From: Candidatus Mediterraneibacter colneyensis
GTDB taxonomy: Bacteria > Bacillota > Clostridia > Lachnospirales > Lachnospiraceae
Length of the DNA: 16,145 bases
Assembly: GCA_019114745.1 (NCBI GenBank)
Contig: DXEY01000036.1
Span: forward strand, 1 to 16,145
Direction: 5' to 3'
This document shows positions 7,436 to 14,479 of this stretch, one piece after another. Numbering within the stretch: the stretch's first letter is position 1; every line of letters starts with the position of its first letter. The notes under the pieces are model-generated. The model was not told where the DNA came from and searched no databases. It saw nothing but the letters and a program-made list of their open reading frames with translations. Both the position numbers and the translations under genes were made by a program.

Positions 7436-7468
7436 AAAATGACTGTTCCGGTCGAGAAGGAGGATACT

Positions 7469-7813
7469 ATGACCTACGCAGATATGTTTGCAAAAGTAAA
7501 AGGGATGCTGATGGGAGCAGATGTGAGCGATATTCACGAACACCTGGCTTATCAGTTTAATATCACAGGAGAAGCGGAAGGTATTTTCTATGCTGAGGTA
7601 AAGGATGGTCAGCTCTATGTGGAGCCCTATGAATATTTTGACCGCGACGCGATGTTTACCTGCACTGCGGAGACCCTGTTTAAGATCGCGGAGGGAAAGA
7701 CGGATCCGATCCTTGCCGTTACGCTCGGAAGGCTTAAGGTAGAAGGGAATATCGAGAAAGCGCTGAAACTGAAAGACCTGATCAACAGCAAGAAGCAGAA
7801 AACAAAGAAGTAA
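7469..7813 (+). CDS. SCP2-like sterol/lipid-binding domain protein
   Basis: A 114-aa single-domain protein resembling sterol carrier protein 2. It shows the beta-rich first half (QFNITGEAEGIFYAEVKDG, 29-47, then LYVEPY), TCTAETLFKIAEGKTDP (64-80), and the terminal LGRLKVEGNIEKALKLKDL pattern (86-104), typical of SCP2 proteins where these segments line a lipid-binding tunnel. No catalytic residues are expected. The start at 7469 is chosen because AAGGAGG (7457-7463) lies 5 nt upstream and the SCP2 domain begins there; an upstream in-frame ATG at 7421 falls inside the second candidate operator and lacks a ribosome-binding site. As first gene of the operon behind the TetR-controlled promoter, it may carry or present a hydrophobic substrate or product for the downstream enzymes. 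The ligand is unknown. Confidence 0.8.
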   Translation: MTYADMFAKVKGMLMGADVSDIHEHLAYQFNITGEAEGIFYAEVKDGQLYVEPYEYFDRDAMFTCTAETLFKIAEGKTDPILAVTLGRLKVEGNIEKALKLKDLINSKKQKTKK

Positions 7814-7851
7814 CAGGAGTGGGTGTCAGAGTAAAAGCAGGTGAATGACAG

Positions 7852-8796
7852 ATGGGAAAGATATTAAAAGGCGCCGCGGCTGTCCTTGGACTGCTGACAG
7901 CAGCCGAAGCGGGCGGCACGGCATATTTCTACAGAAGGACGATGAAACGTTATAACGCCAGGACGGAGCGAACGATCAAAATGTCCGGCGTGGAATGGGA
8001 GAAATATTACCCGATGATGCATGAGAGGCGTGACTGGATGATGGAACAGCCGCACGAAGATGTGTGGATCACGTCTCATGACGGGCTGAAGCTCCACGGT
8101 ACTTATTTCAAAGGAGAAGAGGGGACAAAAGCCGTGATCTGTTTCCACGGATACACGAGCAAAGGGCTGGATGATTACAGCAGTCTCTCTCAGTATTACC
8201 TGAAACACGGCTTCCGTCTGCTGCTTATCGACGAGCGGGCGCACGGCGAGAGCGAGGGAACATACATCGGGTTCGGGACAATGGACCGGCTCGACGGGAT
8301 GAAATGGATCGAATGGATGACTGACAAGATCGGGGAGGACGCACAGATCCTGCTCCATGGAAATTCCATGGGAGGAGCGACGGTCTGCATGATGAGCGGT
8401 CTGAAACTGCCTCCGCAGGTCAAAGGGATCGTCTCTGACTGCGCGTTTACATCAGCGAAAGACGTGTTTACCCATGTGCTTCACAGCATGTATCACCTTC
8501 CGGCATTCCCGATGATCCAGATCGCGGACAAACTGAATAAGAGAAATGCGGGCTATGGACTGGATGAGTGTAACGCTGCCCGGGAAGTGAGAAAAGCAAA
8601 AGTGCCGTTTTTATTTATCCACGGGGAAAAGGACGTATTCGTCCCGTGCCGGATGTGCGGCGAGATCTATGAAAACTGTGCGTCGCCAAAGACAAAACTG
8701 ATCGTAAAAGATGCAGGGCACGGCGAGAGTTACTACAAGGACACGGAGGCCTACGAGGGGGCTTTGGATTCATTTATCGGAGGGATTATGAAATGA
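7852..8796 (+). CDS. Membrane-anchored alpha/beta hydrolase
   Basis: A 314-aa serine hydrolase of the alpha/beta fold, similar to YqkD/BAAT-like lipolytic enzymes. An N-terminal hydrophobic segment (about 7-27) anchors it; positive charges on both sides leave the topology open. The catalytic triad is visible: nucleophile Ser172 in HGNSMGG, Asp261 in HGEKDVFVP and His290 in DAGHGES. The oxyanion-region HG (99-100) lies in CFHGYTSKG. The N-terminal DGLKLHGTYF strand pair is typical. It could release the acyl product from the ACP, trim it, or hydrolyse a precursor lipid; the sequence does not decide. AGGTGA (7839-7844) lies 7 nt before ATG at 7852. It follows the SCP2 gene by 38 bp and its stop overlaps the condensation gene by 4 nt (ATGA), implying coupling. 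Confidence 0.88.
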   Translation: MGKILKGAAAVLGLLTAAEAGGTAYFYRRTMKRYNARTERTIKMSGVEWEKYYPMMHERRDWMMEQPHEDVWITSHDGLKLHGTYFKGEEGTKAVICFHGYTSKGLDDYSSLSQYYLKHGFRLLLIDERAHGESEGTYIGFGTMDRLDGMKWIEWMTDKIGEDAQILLHGNSMGGATVCMMSGLKLPPQVKGIVSDCAFTSAKDVFTHVLHSMYHLPAFPMIQIADKLNKRNAGYGLDECNAAREVRKAKVPFLFIHGEKDVFVPCRMCGEIYENCASPKTKLIVKDAGHGESYYKDTEAYEGALDSFIGGIMK

Positions 8797-10199
8797 TGAG
8801 AACGAGAAAAGGCCACAAGGTATACCCGCTTACGGTAGCGCAGAAATTCCATATGTACTATGCGCCGCATTGTCCGAGCATGGCGGTCCTTAATATCGGG
8901 ACGAGCCTGACCATCGAGGTGGATCTCGACTGGGAGCAGCTACGGAAATCGATCAATGAGGCGTATGCGAGAAGCGAGGGGATGCGCGTCCGCTTTGCAA
9001 AGGATAAAGACGGGACATGGTATCAGTATGTGACAGATCCGGAAGAGAAAGAGATCGAATTTGTCGACTTTTCCAATGTCACGGAAGAAGAGGCGCAGGC
9101 GCAGATGCAGAAGTGGACGACCGTTCCGTTCCGGATGTTTGACGCCCCGCTGACCCGGGTCGTGATGATCAGGATGCCGGACGGTTTTAACGGCGTATAT
9201 TTTCTCGGAAATCATATGATCGTGGACGCCCAGTCACTGATCTGTTTTCTCAAAGACATCATCGAGCTGTACTGCAATGCGAAATATGAGGGCGTGCCGT
9301 ACCCGAAAGATATGTCGTCCTATATCGAACAGCTCGAGCGCGACTTTGCATATGAAGCGGGGAGCAAAGCGCAGATAAGAGACGCCAGGTTTTTTGAACA
9401 GGAGATCGCCAGAGGAGAGCCCATCTACAACGATCTCCACGGAACGGAAAAACTGGAGTCCACGCGGGAAATGTTTAAGAATCCGAAGCTCAGATCTTCC
9501 TTCTGTGTGACGGACGATACGACATCTGCGCTGGATATTTTCCATCTGGAGGCAGAGCCGACGAAACGGCTTATGGATTTCTGTGAAAAATATCATGTCT
9601 CCCTTGCGTGCCTCCTCCTTATGGGGCTGCGCACATACTATCAGAAGATGAACGGCTTTGAAGATGTGTCGCTCACCACGACGATCGCGAGACGAGCGAC
9701 GCTCAAAGAAAAGAAATCCGGCGGGACAAGGATCCATTCCTTCCCGTTCCGCACGATATTTTCTGAAGATATGAAGTTTATCGACGGAGTGTATGCGATC
9801 CGGGACAAGCAGAACGAGTACTTCCGACATGCCAGTTATGACCCGACCGCATACTTTGCATACAGGGCGAAAATGTATCCCCAGCCCCAGGCAGGTCTGG
9901 GATATGAGCCCATCTCCCTGACCTACCAGCCGTTGACACTGAAGGAGAAAGGGCTGGATCAGCTCGGCGATATCCGGTACAAAACGAAGTGGTATCCCAA
10001 CGGCATCTGTCCTCAGGGAATGTATCTCACCGTGATGCACCGCCCGGAAGACAACGGCCTTGACTTTAATTTCGAGCATCAGATCAAGGCAGTGTCAAAA
10101 GAGGAGCTGGAGTACCTCTATTATTATCTCTGCAAGATCATGTTTAAAGGGGCGGAAAATCCGGAGCTGACCATCGGTGAAGTAATGAAGCTTGTCTGA
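8793..10199 (+). CDS. Stand-alone condensation-domain acyltransferase
   Basis: A 468-aa protein consisting of one NRPS-type condensation (C) domain, related to the CAT/PapA/WES acyltransferase superfamily. Seen in order: YPLTVAQKFHMYY (11-23, C1-like), RSEGMRVRF (60-68, matching the C2 pattern R.E.LR..F), the active-site loop NHMIVDA (140-146) with the catalytic His141 and structural Asp145, IARRATLKEKKSGGTRIHSFPFR (298-320, C5-like), and LDFNFEHQ (423-430, C7-like). The usual HHxxxDG is altered to NHxxxDA, but the second His and Asp are kept, so activity is plausible. The enzyme would transfer an acyl group from the ACP to a free amine or alcohol. It starts at 8793 with GGAGGG (8780-8785) upstream and overlaps the hydrolase gene. 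It is not fused to adenylation or thiolation domains; those lie in the next two genes. Confidence 0.85.
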   Translation: MMRTRKGHKVYPLTVAQKFHMYYAPHCPSMAVLNIGTSLTIEVDLDWEQLRKSINEAYARSEGMRVRFAKDKDGTWYQYVTDPEEKEIEFVDFSNVTEEEAQAQMQKWTTVPFRMFDAPLTRVVMIRMPDGFNGVYFLGNHMIVDAQSLICFLKDIIELYCNAKYEGVPYPKDMSSYIEQLERDFAYEAGSKAQIRDARFFEQEIARGEPIYNDLHGTEKLESTREMFKNPKLRSSFCVTDDTTSALDIFHLEAEPTKRLMDFCEKYHVSLACLLLMGLRTYYQKMNGFEDVSLTTTIARRATLKEKKSGGTRIHSFPFRTIFSEDMKFIDGVYAIRDKQNEYFRHASYDPTAYFAYRAKMYPQPQAGLGYEPISLTYQPLTLKEKGLDQLGDIRYKTKWYPNGICPQGMYLTVMHRPEDNGLDFNFEHQIKAVSKEELEYLYYYLCKIMFKGAENPELTIGEVMKLV

Positions 10200-10273
10200 A
10201 CCCCGTCCGATGGCGGACCTGTACGGGAATGAGACTGAGAAAGTAAATGTTGAGAAGATAAGGAGAGAATACC

Positions 10274-10504
10274 ATGTTTGAAAAACTTGTAACGATCATC
10301 TGCAACTATGTGGAGGTGGAGCCGGAGAACATCCACCCGGAATCACGCTTTATGGAGGATCTTGGATTTACCTCGTTTGATTTTATGAGCATGCTCGGAG
10401 AGATCGAGGACGAATTTGATGTGGAAGTAGAACAGACGGAGGTTGCCGACATCCGTACCGTCCAGGAAGCAGTTGATTATCTTGAAAAATTGAAAGGAAT
10501 GTGA
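10274..10504 (+). CDS. Acyl carrier protein (thiolation protein)
   Basis: A 76-aa acidic, helical carrier protein. The phosphopantetheine attachment site is DLGFTSFDF (29-37) with Ser34; Asp29, Leu30 and Gly31 are the usual flanking residues. Helix II (about 35-48) and the acidic loop before the final helix fit an ACP. It would hold the acyl thioester made by the adjacent ligase for the condensation enzyme. FTSFD differs from the DSLD of fatty-acid-synthesis AcpP, pointing to a dedicated carrier rather than the housekeeping one. No phosphopantetheinyl transferase is in the window, so activation must come from elsewhere in the genome. AAGGAGAG (10260-10267) lies 6 nt before ATG. It follows the condensation gene by 74 bp and precedes the ligase by 4 nt. 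Confidence 0.93.
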   Translation: MFEKLVTIICNYVEVEPENIHPESRFMEDLGFTSFDFMSMLGEIEDEFDVEVEQTEVADIRTVQEAVDYLEKLKGM

Positions 10505-10508
10505 AACG

Positions 10509-12017
10509 ATGCTCTGCAGTACAGTCCGTCAGATCCTGACAAATACGGAGAAAAAATACGGTCCCGAAGACGCGGTGCGCTATAAGACCGGTAAAAATGA
10601 GATCGAAGCGAAAACTTATACCCAGTTAAAGGAAGACAGCGAGAGTTTTTCCAACGTATTGAAAAACCTCGGCGAACAGGGAAGCCATATCTCTGTCATT
10701 GGCGCGACCTCCTATGCGTGGCTCACGGCATATTTCGGAACGGTCAACAGCGGCAGCGTAGTCGTGCCGCTGGATGTGAACCTGCCGGCAGAAGATGTAT
10801 GCGACCTGATCGCGCGGTCGGATTCCACCGTACTCGTCTATGACGAGGTGAGAAAAGATGTGGCTGCCATCGTAAAAGACCGGTGCCCGCAGCTCAAATA
10901 CCTGATATCCATGCAGCAGGAAGAGCACAGCGATAATGTTTATTCCTACCGGAAGCTGCTCGAAGAATACAGAGGCGGATTTGACTATGAACCCGACCCG
11001 GATCAGCTCTGTACGATCATGTTCACCTCAGGCACAACGGGGAAGAGTAAAGGAGTCATGCTCACCCACAGAAATGTGGCGGAAAATGCCACATGCCTGG
11101 ATATGAAGATCCCGGAACGGATCGTCATCATGACCGTACTCCCGATCCATCACGCATACTGTCTGAGTATGGACATTTTAAAAGGGGTGTCGCTGGCAGC
11201 AGTGATCTGTATCAACGACTCTCTGATCCGGGTGGCGAAGAACATTAAGCTCTTTAAGCCGGAAATGATCCTCATGGTGCCGCTGATGATCGAGACAATG
11301 GCAAAGAAGCTGGAGGAGGCATCCCTTCTCCCGGCGAAGATCGTAAAAAGCCAGGTATTCGGAAAACAGTTCCATACCATCTGCAGCGGAGGGGCATACC
11401 TGGATCCGAAATATATTGAACTGTTCCGGAAATATGATATCACCATACAGCAGGGATACGGCATGACCGAGTGCTCCCCGGTCATCAGCATTTCCCAGAG
11501 GTGGAATATCCGAAACGATGCGGTCGGACAGCTGGTGCCAAACTGCGAGGCAAAGACTGTGGACGGCGAACTCTGGGTCAGAGGGAGCAGCGTTATGCAG
11601 GGATATTACAAGATGCCGGAAGAGACGGCGGAGACGCTCGAAGACGGCTGGCTCAAGACCGGGGATCTGGGGTATGTGGACGAGGACGGCTTCGTCTATC
11701 TGACCGGGCGCAAGAAGAATCTGATCATTACGAAGAACGGGGAGAATGTCTCGCCGGAAGAACTGGAAAACGCCCTTGCTTCTGACCGTCTCGTGGGCGA
11801 GGTGCTCGTGCGGGAGAAAGGCGGTGTGATCGAGGCGGAGATCTACCCGGATCCGGATTACGTGAAAAAGAAGCGGATCAAAGATGTACAGGCTGCGCTT
11901 CAGGATGTAATCGACAGGTATAATAAGACCGCGGCGCCGCACAAAAAGATATACAGCCTGATCGTCCGGGATACAGAATTTGAGAAAACGACGACAAGGA
12001 AGATCAGGAGGTTTTGA
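10509..12017 (+). CDS. AMP-dependent acyl-activating ligase
   Basis: A 502-aa ANL-superfamily enzyme (fatty acyl-CoA or acyl-ACP ligase type), which makes an acyl-adenylate from ATP and a carboxylic acid and transfers it to a thiol. Motifs seen: P-loop TSGTTGKSKG (173-182), IHHAY (213-217), QQGYGMTECSP (314-324), LKTGDLGYVDEDG (382-394), GRKKNLIITKNGENVSPEELE region (400-420), and the C-terminal catalytic Lys in TTRKIRR (Lys498). All core residues are intact. The tight spacing to the ACP gene (4 nt) suggests transfer to that ACP rather than to CoA; this is inference. The acid-binding pocket cannot be read by eye, so the chain could be fatty or aryl. It is the last gene of the operon; no terminator is visible before coaX, whose promoter starts 4 nt after the stop. 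Confidence 0.92.
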   Translation: MLCSTVRQILTNTEKKYGPEDAVRYKTGKNEIEAKTYTQLKEDSESFSNVLKNLGEQGSHISVIGATSYAWLTAYFGTVNSGSVVVPLDVNLPAEDVCDLIARSDSTVLVYDEVRKDVAAIVKDRCPQLKYLISMQQEEHSDNVYSYRKLLEEYRGGFDYEPDPDQLCTIMFTSGTTGKSKGVMLTHRNVAENATCLDMKIPERIVIMTVLPIHHAYCLSMDILKGVSLAAVICINDSLIRVAKNIKLFKPEMILMVPLMIETMAKKLEEASLLPAKIVKSQVFGKQFHTICSGGAYLDPKYIELFRKYDITIQQGYGMTECSPVISISQRWNIRNDAVGQLVPNCEAKTVDGELWVRGSSVMQGYYKMPEETAETLEDGWLKTGDLGYVDEDGFVYLTGRKKNLIITKNGENVSPEELENALASDRLVGEVLVREKGGVIEAEIYPDPDYVKKKRIKDVQAALQDVIDRYNKTAAPHKKIYSLIVRDTEFEKTTTRKIRRF

Positions 12018-12020
12018 GAC

Positions 12021-12048
12021 TTGACGGATTCCCCGTGTGCCTGATAAT
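12021..12048 (+). promoter_or_regulatory. Probable sigma-A promoter for coaX-dusB
   Basis: TTGACG (12021-12026) and GATAAT (12043-12048) are separated by 16 nt, each matching consensus at 5 of 6 bases. It lies just behind the ligase stop codon and gives a short leader to coaX, so coaX-dusB need not depend on the upstream operon. Confidence 0.6.
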
Positions 12049-12080
12049 ATAAGAAAAATGTAGAATGCGGGAGGATCAGG

Positions 12081-12869
12081 ATGCTGCTTACGATCGATGT
12101 GGGAAACACCAATATCACAATGGGAGTGTTCAAAGAGAAATTTCTGCAGGGAATGTTCCGTATGACAACGAAACGTCCGAGAACTTCGGATGAATACGGG
12201 ATGACGATCTGCGGCATACTGGAACACAGGGCCATTGATCCGGAGAAGATCAGAGCAGTTATCATTGCATCGGTCGTGCCTGATATCATGCATTCCCTGA
12301 CAAGCGGGATCATTAAGTATCTGCATACCACTCCTCTGATCGTCTCAGAAAAAACAGATACAGGCATCCGCGTGATCACAGAAAACCCGTCCAGAACCGG
12401 TCCTGACCGGATCGTAAATGCGGCGGCAGGTTATGAACTCGCAAAAGGTCCGGCTGTTGTCATAGATTTCGGTACTGCGACGACATATGATCTGATCGGT
12501 CCCGACGGGACGCTGGAGGCGTGTATTATCGCTCCGGGTATTGAGACTGCCGGTCGTTCCCTCTGGGGCGGGGCGGCAATGCTGCCGGCCATACAGATAC
12601 AGAAACCGGAGTCTGTACTGGCGCGCGATACTGTTGCGGGTATGCAGGGTGGACTTGTGTTTGGTGCGATCGGACAGACGGAGTATATCGTAAAGCGGTT
12701 GAAAGAGGAATCAGGATATACAGACGCCTATGTGATCGCGACAGGAGGGCTTGGAAGGATCATCGCTGACGAGACGGAGTGTATTGATCTGTATGATCCT
12801 CAGCTTACGCTGAACGGCCTGAGGCTGATCTACGACAGGATAAAGGGGAAGAAACGAAAAGAGCTATGA
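12081..12869 (+). CDS. coaX: Type III pantothenate kinase
   Basis: Phosphorylates pantothenate with ATP in the first step of coenzyme A synthesis; the type III enzyme lacks feedback inhibition by CoA. The 262-aa length is normal. Motifs seen: DVGNTN (6-11, phosphate-binding), RTGPDRIVNAAAG (105-117), IDFGTATTYD (128-137, second ASKHA-fold phosphate motif), APGIETAGRSLWGGAAMLP (151-169) and TGGLGR (221-226). GGGAGG (12069-12074) lies 6 nt before ATG. The stop overlaps the dusB start by 4 nt (ATGA), so they are translationally coupled. CoA is also the donor of the phosphopantetheine arm needed by the upstream ACP, though the gene pair with dusB is seen in other Clostridia and is probably housekeeping. 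Confidence 0.95.
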   Translation: MLLTIDVGNTNITMGVFKEKFLQGMFRMTTKRPRTSDEYGMTICGILEHRAIDPEKIRAVIIASVVPDIMHSLTSGIIKYLHTTPLIVSEKTDTGIRVITENPSRTGPDRIVNAAAGYELAKGPAVVIDFGTATTYDLIGPDGTLEACIIAPGIETAGRSLWGGAAMLPAIQIQKPESVLARDTVAGMQGGLVFGAIGQTEYIVKRLKEESGYTDAYVIATGGLGRIIADETECIDLYDPQLTLNGLRLIYDRIKGKKRKEL

Positions 12870-13825
12870 AACCTTTGAAGATAGGCAATGTACAACTGGA
12901 AAACCGATATATCTTAGGACCCATGGCAGGTGTGACCGACCTGCCATTTCGTCTGCTCTGCCGTGAGCAGGGGGCAGGTCTTCTCTGTATGGAGATGGTG
13001 AGCGCAAAGGCGATCTACTATAATAACAGAAATACCGAGAGCCTGCTGGAGATCCATCCGGATGAAAAGCCGGTGTCCCTCCAGCTCTTCGGGTCGGATC
13101 CGAAGATCATGAGCGAGATGGCAAAAAGGATCGAGGAGCGTCCGTTCGCCATCCTCGATATCAACATGGGGTGTCCCGTTCCTAAAGTAGTAAAAAACGG
13201 CGAGGGTTCCGCACTCATGAAAGAGCCGAAGCTGGTCTGCGAGATCGTCAGCGCTGTGGTAAAAGCCATCGAAAAACCGGTGACGGTCAAGATCCGAAAA
13301 GGCTTTGACGATGACCATGTAAATGCTGTGGAGATCGCCCGTATCATTGAAGAGGCGGGAGCTTCGGCTGTGGCGGTACACGGCAGGACAAGGGAACAGT
13401 ATTACAGCGGTCAGGCGGACTGGGATATCATACGCCAGGTAAAAGAGGCGGTATCCATCCCTGTTATCGGGAACGGAGATGTGACGTCCCCTCAGAAGGC
13501 GGATGAGCTGGTGCGTCAGACCGGGTGCGACGGCGTCATGATCGCCCGGGGCGCTCAGGGGAATCCGTGGATCTTCTCCGAAATGACGGCGTGGGAAGAG
13601 ACGGGGGAACTGCCGCCAAGGCCGGATAAGGAGGAAGTGCGCCGCATGATCCTGAGACATGCACGGCTCCAGCTCGAATATAAAGGCGGATTCTCAGGGA
13701 TCCGGGAGATGAGAAAACATGTGGCGTGGTACACGAAAGGGCTTAAGGGTGCAGCCCGTCTGAGGGAGAAAGTGAATCAGGTGGAGAGCCTTGAAGAACT
13801 TGAAAATCTCTTGACATTGCTATAG
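12866..13825 (+). CDS. dusB: tRNA-dihydrouridine synthase
   Basis: An FMN- and NADPH-dependent enzyme that reduces specific uridines in the tRNA D-loop to dihydrouridine. The 319-aa protein shows the conserved order: GPMAGVTDLPFR (18-29, FMN-binding N-terminus), MGCPVPKVVKNGEGSALMK (101-119) with catalytic Cys103, KIRKGF (142-147), VHGRTREQYYSGQADW (171-186), IGNGDV (201-206) and ARGAQGNPWIF (227-237). The C-terminal helical tRNA-binding domain follows. It resembles DusB in Firmicutes; the exact target uridine cannot be told from sequence. ATG overlaps the coaX stop by 4 nt. The end of this gene contains the promoter for greA-lysS. No missing residues. Confidence 0.94.
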   Translation: MKPLKIGNVQLENRYILGPMAGVTDLPFRLLCREQGAGLLCMEMVSAKAIYYNNRNTESLLEIHPDEKPVSLQLFGSDPKIMSEMAKRIEERPFAILDINMGCPVPKVVKNGEGSALMKEPKLVCEIVSAVVKAIEKPVTVKIRKGFDDDHVNAVEIARIIEEAGASAVAVHGRTREQYYSGQADWDIIRQVKEAVSIPVIGNGDVTSPQKADELVRQTGCDGVMIARGAQGNPWIFSEMTAWEETGELPPRPDKEEVRRMILRHARLQLEYKGGFSGIREMRKHVAWYTKGLKGAARLREKVNQVESLEELENLLTLL

Positions 13826-13839
13826 AGTTTGGTTATAAT
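13811..13839 (+). promoter_or_regulatory. Perfect-consensus sigma-A promoter for greA-lysS
   Basis: TTGACA (13811-13816) and TATAAT (13834-13839) are separated by exactly 17 nt, the ideal consensus. The -35 lies within the last codons of dusB and the -10 just after its stop. It should give strong expression of greA and lysS, with transcription starting near 13846 and a leader of about 100 nt. Confidence 0.85.
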
Positions 13840-13872
13840 ATTGAAATTGCGAAATAGACTTAAATGACAGGA

Positions 13873-13893
13873 TGCAGGACATGCGTTCCTGCA
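13873..13893 (+). other. Small hairpin in the greA 5' leader
   Basis: A 7-bp stem (TGCAGGA at 13873-13879 with TCCTGCA at 13887-13893) encloses a 7-nt loop. It is about 57 nt before the greA start and has no U-tract, so it is not a terminator; it may stabilise the mRNA or have no role. Confidence 0.35.
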
Positions 13894-13949
13894 GAAGATT
13901 GCTCAAATATAGAAAGAAAATCGAAAGAAGCAGAAAGGAAGCGTAACCA

Positions 13950-14435
13950 ATGGCAGAGGCAAAGAAAAGACTACTTACTTATGCCGGATTAAAGGCACTT
14001 GAGGATGAACTTGAGAATCTTAAAGTGGTGAAGAGAAAAGAAGTGGCAGAGAAGATCAAAGAAGCGAGGGAGCAGGGCGACCTCTCTGAGAACGCCGAAT
14101 ATGATGCCGCAAAGGATGAGCAGAGAGATATCGAGGCGCGTATCGAGGAACTGGAAGGCATCCTGAAAAATGCCGAGGTTGTCGTGGAAGACGAAGTTGA
14201 CTTTGACAAGATCAATGTGGGCTGCACCGTAAAGGTATATGACGTCACATATGACGAGGAGATGGAGTTCAAGATCGTCGGCTCTACCGAGGCGAACAGC
14301 CTGGAAGGAAAGATCTCAAACGAGTCTCCGGTCGGACAGGCGCTTCTTGGAAAGAAAGCCGGGGAGACCGTGACGGTAGAGACCCAGGCGGGAGACATCG
14401 AGTACAAAGTACTTGAGATCAGCCGTTCAAAGTAA
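13950..14435 (+). CDS. greA: Transcription elongation factor GreA
   Basis: Rescues backtracked RNA polymerase by stimulating transcript cleavage through the secondary channel. The 161-aa length fits. The N-terminal antiparallel coiled coil (about 10-75) carries the acidic tip EQGDLSENAEYDAAKDEQ (about 41-58), where Asp44 and Glu47 in GDLSE coordinate the catalytic metal. The C-terminal FKBP-like domain ends in SPVGQALLGKKAGETV and EISRSK. AAAGGAAG (13934-13941) lies 8 nt before ATG. It is followed by lysS, the common greA-lysS order in Firmicutes, and is driven by the perfect promoter upstream. Nothing odd is visible. Confidence 0.96.
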   Translation: MAEAKKRLLTYAGLKALEDELENLKVVKRKEVAEKIKEAREQGDLSENAEYDAAKDEQRDIEARIEELEGILKNAEVVVEDEVDFDKINVGCTVKVYDVTYDEEMEFKIVGSTEANSLEGKISNESPVGQALLGKKAGETVTVETQAGDIEYKVLEISRSK

Positions 14436-14450
14436 ACATATGACATGCCA

Positions 14451-14479
14451 GCAGACCTCTTAATCTTTAAGAGGTCTGC
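14451..14479 (+). terminator. Hairpin between greA and lysS, possible weak terminator
   Basis: A 13-bp perfect stem (GCAGACCTCTTAA at 14451-14463 with its complement at 14467-14479) has a 3-nt loop. It lies 15 nt after the greA stop, but only GTTTG follows, a poor U-tract. It may cause partial termination, lowering lysS relative to greA, or mark an RNA end. Confidence 0.55.

Noticed and set aside
7440..7455. Possible third operator (TGACTGTTCCGGTCGA)
   Set aside because: Only one half matches and the spacing between halves is 2 nt longer; too weak to call.
7421..7468. Upstream ATG giving a 130-aa SCP2 protein
   Set aside because: No ribosome-binding site precedes it, it lies in a candidate operator, and the SCP2 domain starts at 7469 behind a perfect AAGGAGG.
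9234..10079. Long minus-strand open frame opposite the condensation gene
   Set aside because: Antisense shadow; no family signal and the plus-strand gene carries clear motifs.
10200..10240. Small hairpin GTCCG-ATGG-CGGAC between condensation and ACP genes
   Set aside because: Five-base stem without a U-tract; not enough for a terminator or riboswitch.
11178..12326. 382-codon minus-strand open frame across the ligase end and coaX start
   Set aside because: Overlaps two well-supported genes and their promoter; composition is His/Arg/Leu-rich as expected of an antisense shadow.
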